From positions 129,984-193,983 of the forward strand of contig FMTU01000008.1 of NCBI GenBank assembly GCA_900100475.1: DNA of 64,000 bases, written 5' to 3'. This DNA is from Sphingobium faniae (GTDB lineage: Bacteria; Pseudomonadota; Alphaproteobacteria; Sphingomonadales; Sphingomonadaceae). The translations under genes were made by a program, and so were the position numbers. The notes under the pieces were generated by a model. That model saw only the letters and a list, made by a program, of their open reading frames with translations. It was not told the origin of the DNA and made no database searches. Positions 7,273 through 16,052 of this stretch are shown in pieces. Numbering within the stretch: position 1 is the stretch's first letter; the number at the start of each line of letters is the position of its first letter.

Positions 7273-9627
7273 TCAGGATTTCTTTTTCCGCGGCAGGGCA
7301 TAAGCGATGAGATAATCGCCCCGTCCGTTCATGAGGGATTGGTGGCCACCCGCTGCAATGACGATAAATTGACGGCCATCCCGTGCCGTGTACGACATTG
7401 GATTGGCATTACCCCCCGCAGGCAGGCGCGTTTCCCACAGCAGCTTGCCGTTACGGATATCAAACGCCCGGAAGCTTTTTTCCTGCGTCGCACCGATGAA
7501 CACGAGGCCCGATCGCGTCACCAGCGATCCGCCCATGGCGGGAACGCCCATCGGTATCGGCAGCCCGGATGCAATGCCAAACGGGCCGCTGTCACGCGCT
7601 GTGCCTAGCGGTTTGCGCCACATAACCTTGCGGGTTGTCAGGTCCACGGCCGCAATTTCGCTGAACGGCGGTTGCAGGCAGGGTGTGCCGATCGGCGAGA
7701 TGAACGGTACGCTCTTGACCGCATAGGGTGTCCCCTCCTGCGCCCAGTTACTGTAATCCGGCATGCCTTCGACAAACCGCTTGTACAGCCTGGGATCAGC
7801 ATCGGCGCGGGGGACAAGCCGATTATAGACCGGAAAATAGTTGACGGCCGCAACCATGATGTGCCGATCACGGTCTATAGAGGCCCCACCCCAGTTTGAG
7901 CCGCCCAGATAGCCGGGAAATACTATGCTTGCGCGATCCGTGCCCAGCGGCGTGAAGTCGCCATCATAGCGCGCCTCGCGGAATTTTATACGGCACCACA
8001 TCTGTTCGAACGGTGTCACACCCCACATCCGAGCCTCGGTCAGACGGCCACCGCCAAAATCGGGCATGCCTACGGGATAGGGCTGCGTTGGCGACAATGT
8101 TTCGCCTGGTACGGCGCCTTGCGGGACGGGACGCTCCACCGTTTTGACCAGCGGCGTTCCGGTACGACGGTCGAGTACGAAGAATTGCCCCCGCTTGGTC
8201 GGTTGGACAACCGCTGGCCGAAGGCCCTGCGGCGTCGGGAAATCCAGCAATGTCGGCGGTGAGGCATTGTCATAATCCCACACATCGCGGTGCGTGGTCT
8301 GGAAATGCCAGCGAACGGTCCCGTTTTCTGCATCCAGCGCGACGAGCGCGCTGCCATATTTGTTCATTTCTGGCGTGCGGTGCGCCGACACCCAATCGGG
8401 AGTCGCATTGCCCAGCGGCACATAGACAAGGCCCAGGTCCTCATCCGCACTCATTGGTGGCCAGGCATTCGGCGTACCACGGGTGTAAGTTTCCCCTTCC
8501 GGCGGCAGGCCGTGCTGGTCCGGGCGCCCCATGTCCCATGCCCAGGCAAGTTTGCCGGTGACGATGTCGAAGGCACGAATGACGCCGGATGGTTCATTAA
8601 TGGACTGCGAGTCGAGAATGCCACTGCCCACGACCAGCTTGTTGCGGATCAGGGTCGCTGGGGACGTGACCTCCAGATAGCCTTCGATGACCTCGCCAAT
8701 GCCTTCCTTCAGGTCGATCTGTCCGTCTTTGCCGAACGCCGTGCAGAGCCGACCCGTTGCCGCATCAATGGCAAAGAGACGGGAATCCACCGTTTGTAGC
8801 GCGATCCGCGTGCTGCACGGCCCGTTCGCGCCGGGAACGGCATAATAGGTAACGCCCCGACACCGCGCGACCGCAACCGTCTCTGGCAGACCGGGATCGA
8901 AGCGCCAGCGTATCCGCCCCGTTTCACTATCCAGCGCTACCGCGGCATTATTGCCATTGCACGTATAGAGCGTGTCGCCGATCTTGACCGGCGTTCCCTG
9001 TAGGGTCGCCGCTCTGCCCTCTGTCGGCATGCCAAGGCGCGCGGTCCAGGCAACTTTCAAGCCACTGACATTGTCCGGTGTGAGGGACTGAAGCGGGGAG
9101 AATTGGTCCGCCGCGCCGCCGCCGCGAATACTTGGCCAGTCGGCCTGTTCGTCGATCGACACAGCAACGGACGACGCTCGCGCAGAGTCATCGCGATTAA
9201 GCGCAAAGACACCCACGGCAATCAATGCAGCAGCCGTCACAACGCCGCCTACCAATGTCGGCGAGGCAGATTTTGCCAATCGCTTAGGCCGGTGGCGCGC
9301 CCAGCTGATCAACGTGAGGCCACCCACCAGCATTATGATATTCATTCGGGGCAACAACGCCCATCCGTCCAGCCCCACTTCCCAATATGCCCAAGCCATC
9401 GTGGCCAGAACGAGCAGGAGGACAAGGCCATAGGCAAGGGATCTGCGCCCCCAAAATGCCACGCCTGCCGCCGCCATGAGAATGCCGGCAGCCGCATAAT
9501 AGACGCTGCCTCCCACCCCGATAAGCCAGATGCCCGGGATTGCGAAGGCCAATCCCGTAACGACCAGCAGGCCGGCGACAACCCGATCGTAGATGCTCGC
9601 CGGCAACGATAAAACAGAAGTGGCCAA
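7273..9627 (-). CDS. Membrane-bound PQQ-dependent dehydrogenase (glucose/quinate family)
   Basis: A 784-residue quinoprotein. The first 150 residues hold about five transmembrane helices, as in the Gcd/QuiA family. The rest is a beta-propeller with repeated A-W sheets and family segments such as RGTPNAWPPMSADEDLGLVYVPLGN, the DVWDYDNAS motif and GGSNWGGASID. These enzymes oxidise alcohols or sugars in the periplasm and pass electrons to ubiquinone. The start is a TTG at 9627; it places the first membrane helix correctly and has AGGAT upstream. A periplasmic oxidase inside a P450 operon suggests that an early alcohol oxidation happens outside the cytoplasm (inference). No pqq biosynthesis genes are in the window. 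Confidence 0.9.
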   Translation of the reverse strand: MATSVLSLPASIYDRVVAGLLVVTGLAFAIPGIWLIGVGGSVYYAAAGILMAAAGVAFWGRRSLAYGLVLLLVLATMAWAYWEVGLDGWALLPRMNIIMLVGGLTLISWARHRPKRLAKSASPTLVGGVVTAAALIAVGVFALNRDDSARASSVAVSIDEQADWPSIRGGGAADQFSPLQSLTPDNVSGLKVAWTARLGMPTEGRAATLQGTPVKIGDTLYTCNGNNAAVALDSETGRIRWRFDPGLPETVAVARCRGVTYYAVPGANGPCSTRIALQTVDSRLFAIDAATGRLCTAFGKDGQIDLKEGIGEVIEGYLEVTSPATLIRNKLVVGSGILDSQSINEPSGVIRAFDIVTGKLAWAWDMGRPDQHGLPPEGETYTRGTPNAWPPMSADEDLGLVYVPLGNATPDWVSAHRTPEMNKYGSALVALDAENGTVRWHFQTTHRDVWDYDNASPPTLLDFPTPQGLRPAVVQPTKRGQFFVLDRRTGTPLVKTVERPVPQGAVPGETLSPTQPYPVGMPDFGGGRLTEARMWGVTPFEQMWCRIKFREARYDGDFTPLGTDRASIVFPGYLGGSNWGGASIDRDRHIMVAAVNYFPVYNRLVPRADADPRLYKRFVEGMPDYSNWAQEGTPYAVKSVPFISPIGTPCLQPPFSEIAAVDLTTRKVMWRKPLGTARDSGPFGIASGLPIPMGVPAMGGSLVTRSGLVFIGATQEKSFRAFDIRNGKLLWETRLPAGGNANPMSYTARDGRQFIVIAAGGHQSLMNGRGDYLIAYALPRKKKS

Positions 9628-9738
9628 GCCTACGCATCCTTCCTATAAATTGCCCTGCTCTTCGCCGGCTTTTGCCGTGCATATTCAAAAAGCATTGGTT
9701 GCCGCGCCGTCGCCGAAGCAGCGTATAATCAGCCTGTG

Positions 9739-10671
9739 TCAGTCCGCAGGAACCGAAACCATCCTGGCGGCCAGCGCACATTGCACGCGCCCGGCCGCGA
9801 TAGAGAGGCGTGCGGCTTCGCGCACCGGCAAGGCGCGATGCTCATGGGACGCCACCTCAATCCCAAAGGGCCGCCGATACCCGGCACGATGCACAGCCGC
9901 GATCAAACGGGCCGGTTCCAGCGCACCCTCGCCCGGTTGACGGCGATAATCCATCGTGTCTTCCAGCAGGCTGCCATGCAGGTCGGCATCGGCATCATCC
10001 AATTCCACGCCGCCGATATATTCCGCTGGAATATTGGCAAGATCGTCAAAAACTATCCCTGCCCGGCCCATGTGCCAGGCATCTATCATCAAACCGGCAT
10101 TGGTCGCGCCCGATGCGCGGATAAGCGCCAGCCCCTCTTCGGGCCGCGAAAGGTTCGTCAGGGGTGTGGGTTCCAGAACGATGCGGGTTCCCGCTGCGGC
10201 GGCCTGTTCACACAATAGACCGAAACTATCGACCATCGCGGACAACGGCACCTGATGGGCGAAGTCGGCCAACACCTTGATATGCGCCGCACCCATTTCC
10301 GCCGCAGCTTCCAGCAAGTGGGCGCGCACCTTGTCGGATGCGGCGCGCGGCTCGCCTTCGGCAAACCAGTTCAAAACAACTTCCAGTTCCAGATAGCCAA
10401 GGCCACTGGCATCCAAAAACTGACGAATATCGGCATATTTTCGCCAACGATCATGCATCCGCACGGCCTGCAGATCTTCATCCGTGAACCCGAAGCCGGA
10501 AAACCCTGCTTCTGCCGCCGCTTCGGCCCGCACCTCGAACGGTAGGTTGCTGACCCCGGCGCATTGACTTGGATGCGCACTGCCCGACAAGGTCCAGAAT
10601 GATGCAAGGAAGCGTGGCTCAGTCAAAGCCCGGATGTCATCCGCAACACTATCCTTCCCGTTTGCCGTCAT
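9739..10671 (-). CDS. Sugar phosphate isomerase/epimerase-like TIM barrel (AP endonuclease 2 family)
   Basis: A 310-residue protein of the xylose isomerase-like TIM-barrel superfamily. It shows the FGFTDEDL start, the LELEVVLNWF strand, the ILEPTPLT metal-ligand strand (E), the LMIDAWHMGR segment (D, H) and the IEVASHEHRALP end. Members isomerise or epimerise sugars, and others act as dehydratases or in steroid and inositol catabolism. Its ATG overlaps the stop of the upstream flavoprotein by four bases (ATGA), so the two are translationally coupled. Its precise substrate cannot be read. Confidence 0.8.
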   Translation of the reverse strand: MTANGKDSVADDIRALTEPRFLASFWTLSGSAHPSQCAGVSNLPFEVRAEAAAEAGFSGFGFTDEDLQAVRMHDRWRKYADIRQFLDASGLGYLELEVVLNWFAEGEPRAASDKVRAHLLEAAAEMGAAHIKVLADFAHQVPLSAMVDSFGLLCEQAAAAGTRIVLEPTPLTNLSRPEEGLALIRASGATNAGLMIDAWHMGRAGIVFDDLANIPAEYIGGVELDDADADLHGSLLEDTMDYRRQPGEGALEPARLIAAVHRAGYRRPFGIEVASHEHRALPVREAARLSIAAGRVQCALAARMVSVPAD

Positions 10672-12644
10672 ACTGCCGCTCCCGCCATATATCCTTCACG
10701 AATGGCGACCTGCAGGTATCGCGGCGAATTGGCATCGCCAACGATTTTGATGTCAGACCGTTTTTCGCTCAGCGCGTTGTAGACATCGCGATTAGACCGG
10801 TTGGTCGAAACAAAGACCACGACATCCGCAGGAATATCATATTCACATGGGCCATCTTTATACCACTGGGATTCGGGTCCAACATGCACAATCCCATCGC
10901 CGATGGAGATTGCCCGGGTCCGCACCCGCAGGTCAAAACCGCCCGCTTTGAACATCCGGTTCAATGCAGGCTCGATAATGCCCCCCATATGCAGTTGCGG
11001 AGCAAGGCCGGGCATCTGCGTGATCAAAGTCACCTTGAAGCCCAGTCGCAGCAATTCACTGGCGCAGGCGATCCCCTCAAAATGCCCCGCATCGTCAATC
11101 ACCACCGCTGTGCTGCCTGCTGGCGGAGTGGGCGATGTGAACAGATCGTGCGAGGACAGGACGTGACGCGCTTCGATGCCTTCGATAGGGGCCTGCGGAT
11201 GGGACACCTGAATGCCATCCATCCGGGGCAGCGATCCGGTGGCGACAATGATTTCATCGGCGCCGAAAGCATCGACATCATCGGCATCGACATAGGTGCT
11301 CAACCGCACATCGACGCCTAGACGATAAATCTCACGCTCCAGCCAATCGGTAATGTCCCCGATAGTGTGACGATTGAGCGCACGCTTGGCGATTTCGACC
11401 GTGCCGCCTAGATTGGCCGCAGCCTCCGTCAGAATGACTGCATGTCCGCGCAGCCGCGCAACACGGGCCGCCTCCATCCCCGCAGGACCGCCCCCAATGA
11501 CCAACACCGTTTTCGGTTCTGCCGTCGGTTCCAGCAGATGCTCACCCATGAACCGCTCCCGGCCCACCGCGGCATTGACGGTGCATTCCATATGGCCGGT
11601 CACCAGCGCGCCAGCCGCACAACCCTGGTTACACCCGATGCAGGGACGCACCTCTTCGGCTTTACCCGCCAGGCTCTTGCTGACCAGATCGGGATCGGCG
11701 ATCAGCCCACGCACGATGCCCACCATGTCGGCGTCGCCCTGCCGAATGATCTGGTCGGCCTCTTCCAGCGTGCGGAAACGACCCACGACGATCGAAGGCA
11801 CCTTCGCCCGCCGCGTAACCGGCACGCTGGTCGGCAACTCATAGCCCATCGGCGCGTCCATGCCCGATGTGATGAAGGGGAACATGTGATAATTGCCGAA
11901 AGAAAGGCTGACATAATCTATCAATCCAGCATCCGTCAGCATGTCGGCGACATGCGAATATTCCTCCGTACCCAGACCGCCCGTCAGCAAATCCGGCGAT
12001 ATACGGATGCCGACCACCATGTCCTTCGATACAGCGCCGCGCACGGCGTGCATCACTTCCATCAGGAAACGCGAACGGTTCTCCCAGGACCCACCATATT
12101 CATCCTCGCGCTTGTTCGTCAGCGGCGAAAGGAACTGGGCGATCAGATAGCCGTGGCCACCCTGAACGTCGATGCCGTCCAACCCGTAATCTTCACAACG
12201 CTTGGCGCATATCGCGTAGGATTCGACGATCTCGTCAATCATCCCCTTGGTCATCGGGATCGGCGCGACATTACCGAAACGGCCGGGAATATCGGATGCC
12301 GACCAAGGCGGCGATCCGTCAAGCGGGAACATGTTGTGTCCTGCATGCCATAACTGCTGAAACAGCTTCATGTCATAAGGACGGCAGGTATCAACCAGCT
12401 TGCGATAGCCGCTTTCAAGCGCGGGATCGAAGAGGTTGACTGAAAAGGGTGTGGTATAATGGACGGAGCCAACCTCCAGAACGGACAAGGCGACGCCGCC
12501 CTTTGCGCGCAGTTCATGGTAGGCGATCAAATCGTCATTGATGAAGCCCTTGCCATGATTTGTCCCATGAGCCGGCCGAACAATACGGTTCTTTAACTGC
12601 ACATTACCGATTTTGATCGGTTTATCGACGTGCGAATACGCCAT
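10668..12644 (-). CDS. Old-yellow-enzyme/2,4-dienoyl-CoA reductase family FMN-FeS-FAD oxidoreductase
   Basis: A 658-residue three-part flavoprotein. Residues 1-330 form an FMN TIM barrel (IGNVQLKNRIVRPAHG start, GIDVQGGHGYLIAQFLSP, GIVRGLIADPDL end). A 4Fe-4S motif CIGCNQGCAAG follows with a further cysteine in HMECTVNAAVG. Then comes an FAD/NAD module beginning VLVIGGGPAGMEAARVA. This is the architecture of FadH, BaiCD/BaiH and trimethylamine dehydrogenase relatives, which reduce conjugated enones or dienes, or demethylate amines. The ATG at 12644 is chosen over an in-frame TTG six bases earlier because GAGAGG sits seven bases before it. It is the first gene of the eight-gene unit behind an operator-overlapped promoter. 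Confidence 0.88.
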   Translation of the reverse strand: MAYSHVDKPIKIGNVQLKNRIVRPAHGTNHGKGFINDDLIAYHELRAKGGVALSVLEVGSVHYTTPFSVNLFDPALESGYRKLVDTCRPYDMKLFQQLWHAGHNMFPLDGSPPWSASDIPGRFGNVAPIPMTKGMIDEIVESYAICAKRCEDYGLDGIDVQGGHGYLIAQFLSPLTNKREDEYGGSWENRSRFLMEVMHAVRGAVSKDMVVGIRISPDLLTGGLGTEEYSHVADMLTDAGLIDYVSLSFGNYHMFPFITSGMDAPMGYELPTSVPVTRRAKVPSIVVGRFRTLEEADQIIRQGDADMVGIVRGLIADPDLVSKSLAGKAEEVRPCIGCNQGCAAGALVTGHMECTVNAAVGRERFMGEHLLEPTAEPKTVLVIGGGPAGMEAARVARLRGHAVILTEAAANLGGTVEIAKRALNRHTIGDITDWLEREIYRLGVDVRLSTYVDADDVDAFGADEIIVATGSLPRMDGIQVSHPQAPIEGIEARHVLSSHDLFTSPTPPAGSTAVVIDDAGHFEGIACASELLRLGFKVTLITQMPGLAPQLHMGGIIEPALNRMFKAGGFDLRVRTRAISIGDGIVHVGPESQWYKDGPCEYDIPADVVVFVSTNRSNRDVYNALSEKRSDIKIVGDANSPRYLQVAIREGYMAGAAV

Positions 12645-12810
12645 TTCCAAGCCTCTCCCCTGCGCGGATGCGCATCATATTTGCCGATGCGCTGACAGCG
12701 CATGATCCCAACAGGCCGCGGAAAAAGGCGCACGGCCCGAAGCCCGCCCTTCCTCGTCACCTCACCCAGAGCAACCGGGCGGACGAGCACCGCTTTATCG
12801 TGTTTCCATT

Positions 12811-12842
12811 TTTATATTGTCCACTCGGACAGTACTTGTCAA
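12811..12842 (-). promoter_or_regulatory. Promoter with overlapping operator dyad (GTCCACTCGGAC) for the eight-gene unit
   Basis: The core GTCCACTCGGAC lies at 12819-12830. On the minus strand TTGACA (12842-12837) is followed, after 17 bases, by CAATAT (12819-12814), with a further TATAAA just beyond. The TTGACA and CAATAT elements and their position relative to the dyad are identical to those in the large dyad near 19340. The site is about 170 bases before the flavoprotein start. Confidence 0.65.
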
Positions 12843-13031
12843 ACGCAAAACCAAATGCTGCGGATAATCCGGATAATTTATTGATTTTCATGACATTATC
12901 AAAAATTCCACATGGAGATAGGCGCGACGCAGCGATCGCGAATTTGTGGATGGAAGCGCATTCTGCGCTCCTGCTGACCATCATGGCCAATTAGGCAGAA
13001 CCGGCGAGCGATGCATGAGAATCGACGATCT

Positions 13032-14240
13032 TCATTGCGCCTTGAAACGCGCAGGCAAGCTGCCGATTGCAGCGGTTTCCGCGCCACGAAACTCTGCCTT
13101 GACCGTTTCCGGTGCAATCAGTTCGACGTCAGGCACCCGCAGGAGCAATTGCTCCAGCGCCACGCACAATTCCATGCGGGCGGTTGCCGCTCCGGTACAG
13201 GAATGCCTGCCCCGACCAAAGGTCAGGTGCCGCGAATGATCCCTGTCCAACCGGAAATCGTCAGCATCCTCGAAAACCGTCGAATCCCGGTTTGCTGACT
13301 GCCAACAAAGATAGACCGATTCCCCTTCACGCAACTCAGTCCCGTTGACCATGGTGTCGGCATTGACCCGGCGATACAGGCCGAAAAAGGGCGTATGCAG
13401 CCGCAATGTTTCCTCGACCGCCGCAGGTATCAGACCTGGATCGGCAAGCAACGCCTGCTTGATGCGCGGACGCGATAGCACTTCGTAGAACAGGTTGGTC
13501 ATGGAAATAACCGTCGTGCCATGACCGGCCAACAGCACGCTATTGGTGACCGCGCCGATTTCCTCCTCATCCAGCAATCGGCCATCAATCCGCGCCTCAG
13601 CCAGCGTCGTGAGATAATCGTCGCGTGGCGCGATCCGCCGCTTCTCCACCTCGGCCTTTCCAAATTTGGCGAACTGCGCGAATATCTGACTGAAACGCGG
13701 TCGGTCCGCCGCACTCGCCAGCAAGGCCAGAGTCAGCCGGCGCACATGCTCATGGCTGCCTTCATCCAACCCAAGGACATGAAACAGCGCAAGCATCGGC
13801 ACGCGCTCGGCCAAATCCGCGACCAGGTCGCATTCGCCCTTGCCCACAAAGCGATCGATGCAGTTCGCCACATCGGCCAGAACCAATGGCGCGATGCGAT
13901 CCGCGGTTTTGGCGTTTATGCCCGCGTTGAAAATGTTCCGCCATGCGGTATGTTCGGGCGGATCGAAATCGATCGGCGGCAGCCGTGGCACACCCTCAGC
14001 AATGGGGCGCAATGCATGAGGGCCGTTGCCGAACGTCCGCCAGTCCATCAACGCTGCACGCACATCCTCATAGGTCAACAGCAGGTGAAACCCACCCAAT
14101 TCCTGACTGTGGGGCACAGGACATCCGGTGCGCGCCTGCGCGAACAGGTCAAGCGCCTTATCCGGCGTACTCCTATATGTACTGAAATTTTCAAACGCCC
14201 GCCGAAGGCCTGCCTGCTGATTGTCGTTGACGCTCGCCAT
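13032..14240 (-). CDS. Cytochrome P450 (bacterial class I type), copy 2
   Basis: A 402-residue soluble P450. Landmarks are helix I LLAGHGTTVISMTN, the E-x-x-R in EETLRLHTP, and the heme loop FGRGRHSCTGAATAR with the cysteine about residue 349. Early residues DPPEHTAWRNIF give the usual substrate-side helix C. It is a single-gene unit with a dyad of the regulon 120 bases upstream, and it is divergent from the phosphotransferase gene. It differs strongly in sequence from the two other P450s here, so it probably acts at another carbon or step. Confidence 0.93.
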   Translation of the reverse strand: MASVNDNQQAGLRRAFENFSTYRSTPDKALDLFAQARTGCPVPHSQELGGFHLLLTYEDVRAALMDWRTFGNGPHALRPIAEGVPRLPPIDFDPPEHTAWRNIFNAGINAKTADRIAPLVLADVANCIDRFVGKGECDLVADLAERVPMLALFHVLGLDEGSHEHVRRLTLALLASAADRPRFSQIFAQFAKFGKAEVEKRRIAPRDDYLTTLAEARIDGRLLDEEEIGAVTNSVLLAGHGTTVISMTNLFYEVLSRPRIKQALLADPGLIPAAVEETLRLHTPFFGLYRRVNADTMVNGTELREGESVYLCWQSANRDSTVFEDADDFRLDRDHSRHLTFGRGRHSCTGAATARMELCVALEQLLLRVPDVELIAPETVKAEFRGAETAAIGSLPARFKAQ

Positions 14241-14821
14241 GCCATCCTATCCCGAAATCGGGTTCGCCTCCGGCGCATGCCGAGCGAACTCAAGCAGCCG
14301 CCCGATTATTGTTGGCCAGGCAGCATCCAGGGCGCACCCTGCGATCGACACAAAAAATTGTCAACATGGACAGTTTATTTATCGCACCACGGACGGGAAG
14401 GAAATCATTAAAATGTTAATATTCAATATTTTATATATTTTTACATGATAATAATACAGCAGAAAATCCGAAATTTATTGACCGATGTGACAAGTTATGA
14501 ATATTCTCCACAAAAAGGAGGAGAGGATGTCGCCCGGCGGAATATCGGCTGGAAACAGGCAGAATCAGCGTGGCCGATCTTACCGGACAGCGCCACGAAG
14601 TGGAATGGCGAACGGGCGCCCGATATCCAGGCGATTTGCCGTGGATACCGTTCCTGCGCGCCTCATGTCCGGCCACAGGGACAGATGGGCAGCCCTGAAC
14701 GCCGAGCGGATGGATCGCAGCAGCGTTGCCAGCGCCGTTCCCGTTGATGGACTCCGCAACGTGGCCAGAATCATAACCCGCCCTCGCCACGTCCATTTCG
14801 CCTAATTTCCGGAGCAACAAA
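14241..14821. other. Divergent intergenic region with operator(s), no convincing gene
   Basis: This 581-bp gap separates the divergent P450 and phosphotransferase genes. It contains the dyad at 14360-14371 and an AT-rich block at about 14400-14500. At 14478-14493 there is a weak dyad-like sequence TTGACCGATGTGACAA that could be a further operator. Short open frames at 14497-14805 match no family I know and look like chance. Confidence 0.5.
14355..14383 (-). promoter_or_regulatory. Operator dyad (GTCAACATGGAC) before P450 copy 2
   Basis: GTCAACATGGAC at 14360-14371 matches the cluster core at all but one position and continues as ACAGT on the right, like the other sites. It is 120 bases upstream of the P450 start and could also act on the divergent phosphotransferase gene. 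Promoter boxes are poor here. Confidence 0.5.
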
Positions 14822-15928
14822 ATGGCCGACATCATGGTTGATCAACGCGATGCTGCGCACCACGGCGGCGGCGTGACATATCCCACCAATATAGCGGGAC
14901 TTACCAGCCAGTGGATGAAAAAGACACTGGAATCGGCCAATCCCGGCCTTTGCATCGACACCGTCACGCCGGGCCGGATCATATGGGGCACCGCGACCAA
15001 GGCCTTCTTTACAATCACCTATAATCAGGATGGCGGCCCGATCCAATCGGCCAATATCTGCATAAAGGGCGCATTCTGCGAAAAGATGCGCACCTATTAT
15101 GATGTGTCGATCCTCTACATCACCGAAGCCGCTTTTTACCGCGACATCGCACCGCAACTGAACATTGTCCTGCCCCGATGCTGGCTCGCGATAGAGGACC
15201 GTGTCGAGGGGATCGTCATATTGGACGATCTTGGCGCTACCGGCGTGACTTTTGGCCAGGCTTTCGACACATGGACACCGGACGAGACGAAAATGATCCT
15301 GACGTCGCTGGCCCAACTCCATGCGACGACATGGGGTTGGAAGGCGGGTTCGCTGCCATGGCTCACGCTGGGCAGCGGCGGCCAGCGCACGGGCCTCAGC
15401 GCGATGATCGACGGGGATCGTTACGCCACCCTGACCAGCCGCCCGCAGGTTCTCCCCTTCATTCCGGCCGCCCTGAGCGAGCGTAACGTCATTCAGGCCG
15501 CCCTGGCCGAATTGTGGCGCCAGGATGACGTCAGTCCTGATCTGACCGTCAGCCACGGGGACGCGCATTTGGGGCAGACCTATATCATGCCCGATGGCCA
15601 GCGCGGCCTCCTCGACTGGCAGAGCGTTGCAATCATGCCCTGGGCCAAGGATGTGGCCTATTTCCTTGGCGGCGCGCTGGCGCCATCCGACCGCCGCGCC
15701 TGCGAACGCGACCTTCTGGATTATTACAGGCAGGAACTGCACGCAGCGGGCGGCCCCATGATCGATGGCTTCGATGCCTGGAAGGAATATCGCAAGCAAA
15801 TGCTAATGGGCATCGTATGGCCCTGCGTGATCGAGGATATGCAACCAATCGCCGCGATCGAAACGATGAGCGAACGCTATCTTACTGCAATGACTGACCT
15901 TGATACTCTGGGGGCGATCCGGAATTAA
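14822..15928 (+). CDS. Ecdysteroid-kinase-like / APH-fold phosphotransferase
   Basis: A 368-residue kinase-like protein. It carries the ANICIKGAF lysine strand, LDDLGATG (hinge-like segment), the catalytic loop VSHGDAHLGQ, and the metal-binding LLDWQSVAIMPW. This is the pattern of the EcKinase/DUF1679/APH group, which phosphorylates small hydroxylated molecules, including steroids in insects. In bacteria such genes appear in steroid and terpenoid catabolic clusters and as uncharacterised phosphotransferases. GGAG eight bases before the ATG supports the start. It stands alone between two P450 units on the plus strand. That it phosphorylates a pathway intermediate is inference. Confidence 0.75.
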   Translation: MADIMVDQRDAAHHGGGVTYPTNIAGLTSQWMKKTLESANPGLCIDTVTPGRIIWGTATKAFFTITYNQDGGPIQSANICIKGAFCEKMRTYYDVSILYITEAAFYRDIAPQLNIVLPRCWLAIEDRVEGIVILDDLGATGVTFGQAFDTWTPDETKMILTSLAQLHATTWGWKAGSLPWLTLGSGGQRTGLSAMIDGDRYATLTSRPQVLPFIPAALSERNVIQAALAELWRQDDVSPDLTVSHGDAHLGQTYIMPDGQRGLLDWQSVAIMPWAKDVAYFLGGALAPSDRRACERDLLDYYRQELHAAGGPMIDGFDAWKEYRKQMLMGIVWPCVIEDMQPIAAIETMSERYLTAMTDLDTLGAIRN

Positions 15929-15937
15929 TCCGACAGA

Positions 15938-15966
15938 TCTCAATATTTGTCCATATGGACTATATT
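15938..15966 (+). promoter_or_regulatory. Operator dyad (GTCCATATGGAC) before P450 copy 3
   Basis: A perfect 12-bp palindrome, GTCCATATGGAC, lies at 15949-15960, directly followed by TATATT, a good -10 box on the plus strand. It is 93 bases before the P450 start. Outer bases (ATTT / TATAT) resemble the other copies. Confidence 0.6.
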
Positions 15967-16052
15967 GAAGCGATATTTGCTGATAGGAAACCGCGCGCGC
16001 ATGGTTATGCGCCGCGCGGCACAATATTCTCCAGGCAAAGGAAGAGGAAAGA

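Noticed and set aside
14497..14805. Open plus-strand frame in the P450/phosphotransferase gap
   Set aside because: No family resemblance, arginine/proline-rich translation typical of GC-rich shadow frames, and it overlaps possible regulatory sequence.
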